This document shows positions 45,552 through 52,393 of a stretch of 64,000 nt of DNA, one piece after another. Numbering within the stretch: the first letter of the stretch is position 1; each line of letters starts with the position of its first letter. The notes under the pieces were generated by a model, which was not told the origin of the DNA, ran no database searches, and worked only from the letters and a program-made list of their open reading frames with translations. The position numbers and the translations under genes are program-made. The DNA comes from an uncultured Bryobacterales bacterium (GTDB lineage Bacteria > Acidobacteriota > Terriglobia > Bryobacterales > UBA6623). The stretch spans positions 5,468,062-5,532,061 of the forward strand of contig OX638379.1 in assembly GCA_951813605.1 (NCBI GenBank), written 5' to 3'.

Positions 45552-46310
45552 TGCTGGTCAGGGGGATATGCCCCAAAATTCATCCTAGCAAAGCGCCCAA
45601 TCGCCCACGAAGCTGGTCCCCAAACCGCCGCTGAATGGGTTGGCTAGCTCCAATTGCGTGGCTCCCGAGCGCCAAAACGACCTCTACAGCCTTGTCTAGC
45701 GCTAGCTCTGAGAGTCCTCTCGGTGGCACCTCCAAGTCGTCAGCGAGTCTGTTCGCCATTGCCGATCGAGTTCGCCGTACCCACCGAGAATCTCTCGAAG
45801 CGATACGGGGTGACACACGCCCTGTCAGGTGTGACAATCAGTACTCCTGAAAGACGTAGTGTCCGGACTGCTGGGACGCAACGGATCGGGCAAGCCTGCG
45901 TTCCTGAATATTCTTGCCGGCCTCGTGTCTCCCAGTGACGGATCCGGCCGCATATTGGTTCGACCTAAATCACCGTCCTCAGCTCCTCGCGCCCAGGCTG
46001 TAGCGTGACAGCCCGTCAAGCCAGGGGCCAGCGTCTCCGCGGCCCACTGCGCTTCCGTCTCTGCGCCGGGCTTGGCGCCCGCCTAACGGACCTATACCCA
46101 AGCACGGACTTGCCGGAGGGCTGTGCCGCTCCATGCTCCGGTCGCTGCACGTTGTCGTACTCTCCCGCACCTAGGAAACTCAGCAAGAACCGTTCAGAGC
46201 CAACTCTTGCTGAATTCAAGCTGGACGAATGGCACCGAAGCTCAGCGCCTAGCCCGACCTTCTCAAGAGTTTTGGATTTGGAGGCGTTTTGTCCATTTGG
46301 GGTGGTTGGA
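45552..46310. other. Region between grpE and the insertion sequence (759 bp)
   Basis: It holds the ABC-ATPase remnant at 45765-45966 and an inverted repeat at 46180-46213. In that repeat TCAGCAAGA is matched by TCTTGCTGA across a 16-base loop, without a T-tract. Nothing else recognisable is present. Promoter elements for grpE would be near 45560-45650 on the minus strand but no convincing match was found. Confidence 0.45.
45765..45966 (+). pseudogene. Remnant of an ABC-transporter ATPase N-terminus
   Basis: One frame reads IEFAVPTENLSKRYGVTHAL followed by SGVTIS, the usual start of an ABC ATPase. Near 45864 the reading shifts by one base and continues as LLGRNGSGKPAFLNILAGLV followed by SPSDGSG, which is the Walker A region and following helix. 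The Walker A Thr/Ser is Pro (GSGKP). Homology ends at about 45966 and no signature or Walker B motif is found, so about three quarters of the gene is gone. The loss is separate from the IS, which begins about 340 bp further on. Confidence 0.7.
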
Positions 46311-46473
46311 TAGCCTGGCAATGTTGCGTGGGGTGCTGGATCCGGGCAGAGGCCGGGCAAGGGTCGCCAGATCCGCGGTTGCCGGGGTCCGTTTTGTCTT
46401 GCCTCCCGCCCTGGCGACGCAGTGGTCCCGCTGACCTCCGACGGGGCTCGAGACGATGGCTGGAGTGCCGCGG

Positions 46474-47877
46474 CTAGCAGCGCAGGGGCAGGCTCTGGAG
46501 ACGGGCCAGCACCTGCCCGAAGAGGCCCGCTTCCGGGAAGCCCTCGTCGAACGACAGCCGCACGGCCCGCACGCTGACCCGGATCCGCACGCCGATCTTG
46601 AGCAGCTTCAGGCGGATCGTGCCGCATTGCGCCCGCGCCAGCCGCGTGCCCCGCAGGCCCCGGCGTCGCAGCAACTCCAGCAGCGCATAAGCGAACGAGG
46701 CGAAATACAGGCGCAGCTGGTTGGCCCGCATGGTGTGCGCCGAGGTGCGATCCGCGAACAGCGCCAGCTGCTGTTCCTTGATGCGGTTCTCCATGTCGCC
46801 CCGCGCGCAGTACACCTGCTCGTACAGCGTGCGCGCCGCCATCCGCCCGGCCCCCAGCGACGTCACCACGAAACGCGGGCTGGCCCCCCGCGGCAAATGC
46901 TCTGCCTTGCCGATCAGGCGCCGCTCGCGGCTCCAGCTGTCCAGCGTCCGGTAGCGGAAGTCCTGGAACACCCGCGCCGCCTGCCCCGTCCGCTCGCATG
47001 CCTGCCGGGCGCGCTCCATCGCCGGGGCCAGGCTCCGCTTCAAGCGCGCATTCTGCGCGATTCCCAGCACATGCTCCACTCCCTGCGCCTCGCACCAAGC
47101 CAGCAATTCCTCGCGGCAGAACCCGCTGTCCCCGCGCAGCCGGATCTCCACCCCCGGCCAGCGCTCCCGGATGCGCCCCGCGATGCGTTCCAGCTCCTGC
47201 ACCGTGCCCTCCGCCGCGTCGCGGTCCGCCGTCCGCAGGCGCGCCCCCAGCAGCTGCTGGCCGCAGAAGATGTACAGCGGCAAGTAACAGTAGCTGCGGT
47301 AGTACCCATGGAAGAAGCGGCCTTCCTGCCGGCCATGCAGCGGGTCATCCGTCGCGTCCACGTCCAGCACGATGCGCCCCGGCTGCGCGCCGTGCCAGTC
47401 CAGGAACAGGTCCACCAGCAGGGCGTCCAGCCGCGCGGTGTCGGCCACGATCTTCTTGCAGCGTTCCCCGGGACCCAGCGCCGCCCCCGTCAGCTCCAGG
47501 CGATTCAGCGTGCTCTTGCCCGGCGGCCAGCCCTCCCAGCTCGCCCCGCGCCGCCCGCGGCCCGCCGCCCCGCACAGCAGCGACCACAGCCTGCTCTGGC
47601 GCAACGTGTCGTGATCGTTCAGGTCCTCATAGCCCAGCGCCAGCCCCAGCACGCGCGCTGCCAGCAGCACTTCCAGCGCATGCTGCGTCCGTCGCGGGTC
47701 GCGGTGATCCCGGAAACACGCACTCAACCGCCGGAACAGCCCCGTCCGCAGCGCCAGCTCGCGCAGCAGCAGCCCGCCGCCATCCGACCCCAGTTCCCCG
47801 CCGTCAAACCGCCCGACTACACGCTGCCTTCGCAAGCCTGCGAACTCCAAGCGTGCTGTGCTACACTCTGTCGTCAT
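46474..47877 (-). CDS. IS1380-family transposase
   Basis: The 467-residue protein is full length for IS1380 transposases, with an N-terminal segment SDGGGLLLRELALRTGL, the first catalytic region LDVDATDDPLHGRQEGRFF, a second Asp in RLRGDSGFCREELLAWCE, and a C-terminal Glu region near CARGDMENRIKEQQLALFADR. These match the DDE arrangement of the family. No frameshift or internal stop is seen, so the element may be active. The gene is very GC-rich and arginine-heavy compared with its neighbours. Confidence 0.92.
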   Translation of the reverse strand: MTTECSTARLEFAGLRRQRVVGRFDGGELGSDGGGLLLRELALRTGLFRRLSACFRDHRDPRRTQHALEVLLAARVLGLALGYEDLNDHDTLRQSRLWSLLCGAAGRGRRGASWEGWPPGKSTLNRLELTGAALGPGERCKKIVADTARLDALLVDLFLDWHGAQPGRIVLDVDATDDPLHGRQEGRFFHGYYRSYCYLPLYIFCGQQLLGARLRTADRDAAEGTVQELERIAGRIRERWPGVEIRLRGDSGFCREELLAWCEAQGVEHVLGIAQNARLKRSLAPAMERARQACERTGQAARVFQDFRYRTLDSWSRERRLIGKAEHLPRGASPRFVVTSLGAGRMAARTLYEQVYCARGDMENRIKEQQLALFADRTSAHTMRANQLRLYFASFAYALLELLRRRGLRGTRLARAQCGTIRLKLLKIGVRIRVSVRAVRLSFDEGFPEAGLFGQVLARLQSLPLRC

Positions 47878-47946
47878 AAGGCCGTCGTTCTGCTACGTGG
47901 TAAGTTGTTCATAATAAACCAATTATACCACAAGACACGGCCTTAT
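47876..47946 (-). promoter_or_regulatory. Transposase promoter inside a start-codon-sequestering inverted repeat
   Basis: ATAAGGCCGT at 47876-47885 and ACGGCCTTAT at 47937-47946 form a perfect 10-bp inverted repeat. The inner arm covers the transposase ATG. Between the arms, on the minus strand, TGGTATAAT (TATAAT at 47927-47922) is a good extended -10 promoter. A transcript started there lacks the outer arm, leaving the start codon free, whereas read-through from outside contains both arms and would hide it. An inner GTGGTA/TACCAC pair lengthens the structure. Confidence 0.55.
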
Positions 47947-47975
47947 ACCCTACCCCTCGTGAGAAATCCGGGCTA

Positions 47976-48281
47976 GCCGTGCTGCGCGCCGCGACCGGCC
48001 GCCCCACCGCAGTGCAAGCCCCAGCCTTGACTGGTGGATTCCGCTAGCGATGCTGTTGTGGCGGACGCCCTAGGCGATGTTCAAGTTAGCGGGCGACTGC
48101 GCTCGGGTGGCGTCGGAGATCAACTGGGACGCCAGAGGAACGCGAGCGGACTTTGGCTTGAACTCCGCAATAGCGGTGGAGGTTCCCTTAGGTCATCAGC
48201 GAAGCTATGCTCTAGAGGAGCTGCAAAAAGGGAGTGGACCTGCCGCCAGCCGCAATGCGCAGCACCGCCTCTGAACTGGCT
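47976..48281. other. Intergenic region beyond the insertion sequence (306 bp)
   Basis: Short frames on the plus strand (for example from 48077) are open but have no recognisable motif. They do not continue the ABC-ATPase remnant found on the other side of the element. Confidence 0.4.
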
Positions 48282-49787
48282 TCAGGGCTCTGCGCCCTCG
48301 TCTTCCTCAATGCCCGTGAAGGGTCGTTCCAGCCCTTGCTCGCCGAATTGCCGGATGATCGGCGAAGTGTCCCCGGAGTCCAAGGCGCTTTGATAATGCC
48401 ATACCGCTAGGTCCCGGTTGCCCAGGATGTCTTGGATCCTGCCCACGTAGATATGCGACATCGCCCGAATGCGGGTGTCCTCGGCCTGCTCGGCCGCCTC
48501 CTCGAAATGCTCTATTGCCAAGTCCGGGTCGGCTTCGTCCAGAGCGATCCGCCCCAGCCCGTAATTGGCTTGGCCCTTGCCCTTTCCATTCCGGTTCAGC
48601 ACCTGCTCGTACAGCTTGCGCGCGCCATCCGGGTCGTTCAGTTGCAACAGCCCTTCCGCTTGCGACAGCAGGCTTGCTTCCTCGGAAACCTGCGGCTTGG
48701 CCACGCGGCGCGGTGCACGCGGCTTGGCCTGCGGCCTTTCGGCGAATTTGACGTCTTGGATGCGCGCCGCCTCCTGGCGCAGGTTGATCTCGCCAATCAT
48801 CGTCTCGTAGTAACGCCGGAACGTCTGGGGCTGCTTTTCGTACTCCCCCAGCTTTTCGTAAAAGTACGGGGCGAGGATGAACCCTTGGCGCAATTGCTCT
48901 GCGATCCGCTGCCTCTTGCGCTCTTCCGGTTCGTAGCGCATCCGAGTCTGCACCGCGTGGGCGAGCGATTTCGTGACGAGCAGCTGGAAGTTGGTCTTGT
49001 AGGTGTTGTCCAGTGCGGGCGCAAACATCGCGAAGCGCGACAGGGCCTCCTTCTTGGAGACGGCATCCGAGTAGCGGATCGACAGCCGGTCGAGCTGATG
49101 CAGCAGGTAGGCAGCGCGAATTTCCTCTTCGTGCATTTCCGACGAAGTGTGGATCACGACCTTCACGTCTCCCCCGTAGGCCCGCATGTTGATGTTTCCC
49201 GAGGCGGCCAGCAGGTCGAAGTACACGCGGAAGCCGCGAGTCTCGCGACTTGACGCGGGCATCCTCAAGTAGCCGTTGATCTCAAAGACCGCTTCGATCA
49301 GGGCGTCTTGGTAGCGCAACATTTCCTCTTCGTATGCCGGGCGGTACTTCTGCCACAGGTTTTCGATGTCGGCTGTCCCGTAGAATTCCCGTAGCAGCGC
49401 CGACATGCCCCGGATGGCGCGGATGTCCACCGGCAGGTCCGTAGGGACCTCTGCCTTCAAGTCGAAGTACGGAGGCTCGCCGCACAGCAGGGCGAAAGAG
49501 ATGTACTGTGACAGATCAAGTTCCGGATCACCTTGCTCGTGCTGCTCGTAAAACGTTCGCAGGCGTGACCTCATACCCGGATCCATGGCCTTCAGGTCCT
49601 CCCGCAAGGCCGCTCGCACTGGACTGGCCGCCTCGGCGCTCAAGCCGTCGTCGTAGCCTGCGACGTTGATCGCGGCCATAACCGTGAACATCCTCAGATC
49701 TGCTACGAGCTGGTCTTCGGGCTGGGCGAGTGCGGGAACTCGAAGCGCCGCAAGGATCCCCATGATGCAGATAGCGCGGAAGATCAC
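48282..49787 (-). CDS. Secreted TPR-containing protein of unknown function
   Basis: A signal peptide ends near LRVPALAQ (residue 22). Residues 23-370 are helical, charged and without a motif I recognise. The C-terminal 120 residues contain three TPR-like units (AEGLLQLNDPDGARKLYEQV, ANYGLGRIALDEADPDLAIE, SHIYVGRIQDILGNRDLAVW). The start is GTG 49787; ATG 49763 would shorten the signal peptide to MGILAALRVPALAQ. It is divergent from accA. TPRs suggest a scaffold or envelope-complex role, which is inference. Confidence 0.75.
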   Translation of the reverse strand: MIFRAICIMGILAALRVPALAQPEDQLVADLRMFTVMAAINVAGYDDGLSAEAASPVRAALREDLKAMDPGMRSRLRTFYEQHEQGDPELDLSQYISFALLCGEPPYFDLKAEVPTDLPVDIRAIRGMSALLREFYGTADIENLWQKYRPAYEEEMLRYQDALIEAVFEINGYLRMPASSRETRGFRVYFDLLAASGNINMRAYGGDVKVVIHTSSEMHEEEIRAAYLLHQLDRLSIRYSDAVSKKEALSRFAMFAPALDNTYKTNFQLLVTKSLAHAVQTRMRYEPEERKRQRIAEQLRQGFILAPYFYEKLGEYEKQPQTFRRYYETMIGEINLRQEAARIQDVKFAERPQAKPRAPRRVAKPQVSEEASLLSQAEGLLQLNDPDGARKLYEQVLNRNGKGKGQANYGLGRIALDEADPDLAIEHFEEAAEQAEDTRIRAMSHIYVGRIQDILGNRDLAVWHYQSALDSGDTSPIIRQFGEQGLERPFTGIEEDEGAEP

Positions 49788-50015
49788 AGTTCTCAGTGTA
49801 GTTCGAGCAATTCGCCGTTCCTAGCGGCGTGCCTAATCTCGCCATGTGCCCGGCAGGGGTGCCGACTTCGATGGAACTGAAGGACGTGCCGTGGGTCGTT
49901 CGCACTCGCGCTAGCCTGCCCAAAAGGCCACCAACCCGGTTCGCGTACCATATTGCGGACAACTTCGGGAGAAAGTTCCACCATCCCAGCCATTACAATA
50001 GGTGGATTCGCCTTT

Positions 50016-50906
50016 ATGCGGGAGCAGGCATTGCAAAGCGGTAACGGCCAACCGAGTCCCGACCATCGCAGGTCCTCCTTGCGCCGGGCCGTACCCACCA
50101 CCTCGTGGGATTGCGTCCAGCTGGCACGGCATCCCCAGAGACCTCATGCTTTGGACTACATTGGCCGCTTGTTTGATCGGTTCCACGAGATTCACGGCGA
50201 CCGCGCGTTCGGGGACGATCCGGCCGTCGTGTGCGGATTCTGTTTCTTTAGAGGCCGGCCCGTGATGGCGATCGGGCAGCAGAAGGGAAGGCGGACCGAG
50301 GAGAAGTTGCACCGGAACTTCGGCATGCCGCGACCGGAAGGCTACCGCAAGGCTTTGCGTGCCATGAAGCTGGCCGAGAAGTTCGGCCGCCCGATCGTAA
50401 CCCTCTTGGATACGCCCGGGGCCTACCCCGGCATGGATGCCGAGGAGCGGGGCCAAGCGGAGGCCATCGCTCGAAACCTATACGAAATGGCCCAGCTGTC
50501 CGTGCCTCTGATCGCTGTGTGCATCGGCGAAGGCGGGAGCGGGGGCGCTTTGGCCTTGGGTGTCGGAAACAGCGTGCTGATGCTGGAGAACGCTGTCTAC
50601 AGCGTGATTTCTCCCGAGAGTTGCGCCGCGATCGTCTGGCGGGATTCCGGGAAGGCTGAATTGGCGGCGGAAGCGTTGAAGCTCACGGCAGACGATCTCA
50701 TGCGGCTGGGCTTGGTGGACGCCATCATCACTGAGCCTCCCGGAGGTGCACACGAGGATATGGACGAAGCGGCGAGCTTGCTCGGCGACGCTTTGGAGCA
50801 GCACCTGAATGCGCTCAGGACGAGGTCTCCCGAGCAGCTTGAGGAGGACCGCTACAAGAAGTTTCGCAAAATGGGTGGCTTCTTTGTCGAGTGTGAAGCG
50901 CCCTGA
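50016..50906 (+). CDS. accA: Acetyl-CoA carboxylase carboxyltransferase subunit alpha, short N-terminus
   Basis: From SWDCVQLARHPQRPHALDYI onward the protein aligns well with AccA: AIGQQKGRRTEEKLHRNFGM, FGRPIVTLLDTPGAYPG, ICIGEGGSGGALALGVGN-like VCIGEGGSGGALALGVGN, and YSVISPESCAAIVWRD. It transfers carboxyl groups from carboxybiotin to acetyl-CoA with AccD. The 296 residues are about 20 fewer than in E. coli, and the 30 before the conserved Trp are Ser/Arg-rich, without the usual N-terminal helical, Glu/Lys-rich region. ATG 50016 follows AGGTGG by 10 bp; an in-frame TTG at 49953 adds nothing that resembles AccA. accD is not in the window. Confidence 0.88.
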   Translation: MREQALQSGNGQPSPDHRRSSLRRAVPTTSWDCVQLARHPQRPHALDYIGRLFDRFHEIHGDRAFGDDPAVVCGFCFFRGRPVMAIGQQKGRRTEEKLHRNFGMPRPEGYRKALRAMKLAEKFGRPIVTLLDTPGAYPGMDAEERGQAEAIARNLYEMAQLSVPLIAVCIGEGGSGGALALGVGNSVLMLENAVYSVISPESCAAIVWRDSGKAELAAEALKLTADDLMRLGLVDAIITEPPGGAHEDMDEAASLLGDALEQHLNALRTRSPEQLEEDRYKKFRKMGGFFVECEAP

Positions 50907-51127
50907 TCCGGCACTTGCGTTCGGCATCCCATGAGTCCGAACGGTCTAGGCAGGCACCAAGCCCGCTTCGGCGAGGCCAGGTAGAACTCTGTTCGAGACT
51001 TCCGCGAGCAGAGTTTAAGGCCCTTCCCGCAAAGGTCGGGCCGCCGCCTGTCGCTGGTAGTATCAGCCTTAGGCGAGAGACGGCTTGGAGAATCGAGCGC
51101 CCGATCAAGGCGGCGTCCCCCGATCGA

Positions 51128-52129
51128 ATGCATCAATGGTTGCGCCAGCGCGAAATATCGTGCGACGGTCCCCCACTGTATAGCGCCGTCCGGACTAGGC
51201 TGGCGGCTCGGACGTGGTTCCCTGTTGTCGCGAGCAGCTTGCTCCTGCTCCTGGGGTGGGCGACGCCTTCGACGCTGGTCGGGCAGCGAATCGAAATCGC
51301 ATTGGAAAGCCAAGAGACTTCCTTGGGCCGGCTCCCTTTCGTCTGCCCTACGGACCCTGAGATCCGCGCGGAATCACCAGGAGTCTGTTCGCGCTGCGGA
51401 ATGAAGCTGGTACTTGGGCTTCCGACTCCCGCTGAGTATCCCGTACTGCTGCGCACCGAGTCCCGCGGGATCGTGCCGGGAATACCGGTTCAACTCGAAT
51501 TCGAGGTGTTGCAACCGGAAAGTGGTGAGCGCCAGACGGACTTCGAGACAATTCACGAGAAGCTTTTCCACCTGTTTTGGGTGAGTCACGACCTTCGGGT
51601 GTTCCGCCACGAGCATCCAGCGCTGGGCGCCGACGGCGTTTTCCGGATCGAGGCCACGTTCGAGCGTCCTGGGACCTATCGACTGATTGGCGATTTCTAT
51701 CCAAGAGGGGGAACGCCGCAAATGTACCCAATGACGTTGACGACCAGTGGCTTCGAGGAGCCTCTGGAAACGCTCAGGCCGGCAATCCTGCCAGATTTGG
51801 CCGCCAAGAAGGACAAGAACATCACCATCTCGCTGCGAACGGAACCTGCCGAGCCGGTGGCCGGGCTGCTGACGTTGTTGTTCTTTGAATTAAACACCGC
51901 TCGCGGACTGCAGAAATTCCTCGGCGCATGGGCGCACATGCTTGCAGTCAAGAACGATCTAGTGACATTGATCCATGGGCATCCGACCATCGCGGACGGG
52001 GACAAGCTGATTCAGATGAACGTGATCTTCCCGGAACCCGGTCTGTACCGCGTCTGGGTGCAAGTGCAGCGTCGAAAGAAAGTCAACACCGTGCCGTTTA
52101 CGGTCAAAGTACTTGGGTTGCCACGCTGA
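51128..52129 (+). CDS. Exported protein with heavy-metal-binding-like Cys motif
   Basis: The 333-residue product has one hydrophobic segment (PVVASSLLLLLGW, about residues 32-44) acting as signal or anchor after a long N-terminus. Residues about 70-97 read FVCPTDPEIRAESPGVCSRC followed by GMKL, closely similar to the heavy-metal-binding domain (pattern YxCPMHPEVxxxxPGxCPxCGMxL) found at the ends of copper ATPases and efflux proteins; the Met-His of the pattern is Thr-Asp here. Two beta-rich, Ig-like halves follow (about 100-215 and 225-330), the second with AWAHMLAVKNDLVTLIHGHP, rich in His and Met. Periplasmic copper handling is plausible. The N-terminus is uncertain. Confidence 0.65.
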   Translation: MHQWLRQREISCDGPPLYSAVRTRLAARTWFPVVASSLLLLLGWATPSTLVGQRIEIALESQETSLGRLPFVCPTDPEIRAESPGVCSRCGMKLVLGLPTPAEYPVLLRTESRGIVPGIPVQLEFEVLQPESGERQTDFETIHEKLFHLFWVSHDLRVFRHEHPALGADGVFRIEATFERPGTYRLIGDFYPRGGTPQMYPMTLTTSGFEEPLETLRPAILPDLAAKKDKNITISLRTEPAEPVAGLLTLLFFELNTARGLQKFLGAWAHMLAVKNDLVTLIHGHPTIADGDKLIQMNVIFPEPGLYRVWVQVQRRKKVNTVPFTVKVLGLPR

Positions 52130-52161
52130 TGCGGTAACTGATTGGCCCTATTGAAAATGCG

Positions 52162-52251
52162 TGGCGGAGAGGGAGGGATTCGAACCCTCGTTAGAGTTTC
52201 CCCTAAACACGCTTTCCAAGCGTGCGCCTTAAGCCGCTCGGCCACCTCTCC
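52162..52251 (-). tRNA. tRNA-Ser (anticodon GGA)
   Basis: The 90-nt sequence on the minus strand has a 7-bp acceptor stem (GGAGAGG/CCTCTCC), a D arm, an anticodon stem with loop carrying GGA (reads TCC, Ser), a long class II variable arm, a T arm with GTTCGAATC, and an encoded 3' CCA. The long variable arm and anticodon agree on serine. Confidence 0.96.
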
Positions 52252-52393
52252 ACAGTCATTTTCTGGACAGCGATTCGGACGGCTTCTTCATTGTAAACGC
52301 CAGTGCTTGCGCTTTGGAGCGGACTGGTCGGCACACGCGATCGGATTTGATCTGCGTCGGGGTTTCTCGTAATGTTCCGAATGGCCGATGTGG

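Larger units (their letters stand above)
46311..47975 (-). mobile_element. IS1380-family insertion sequence, about 1.67 kb
   Basis: The element carries one intact transposase gene and imperfect terminal inverted repeats. The left end (46308-46333) and the reverse complement of the right end (47953-47978) match at 17 of 26 positions, best at the tips (TAGCCTGG against TAGCCCGG) and at the inner GGGG. The length fits the family (about 1.65-1.7 kb). No target-site duplication is visible in the flanks, which suggests later rearrangement or an imprecise boundary; the ends are certain to within a few bases only. Confidence 0.75.

Noticed and set aside
46180..46213. Inverted repeat TCAGCAAGA/TCTTGCTGA considered as an intrinsic terminator.
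   Set aside because: A 16-base loop and no T-tract on either side; kept only as a note in the intergenic entry.
46456..47976. Plus-strand open frame of 506 codons in the insertion sequence.
   Set aside because: Antisense to the transposase; Gln/Arg/Pro-rich shadow.
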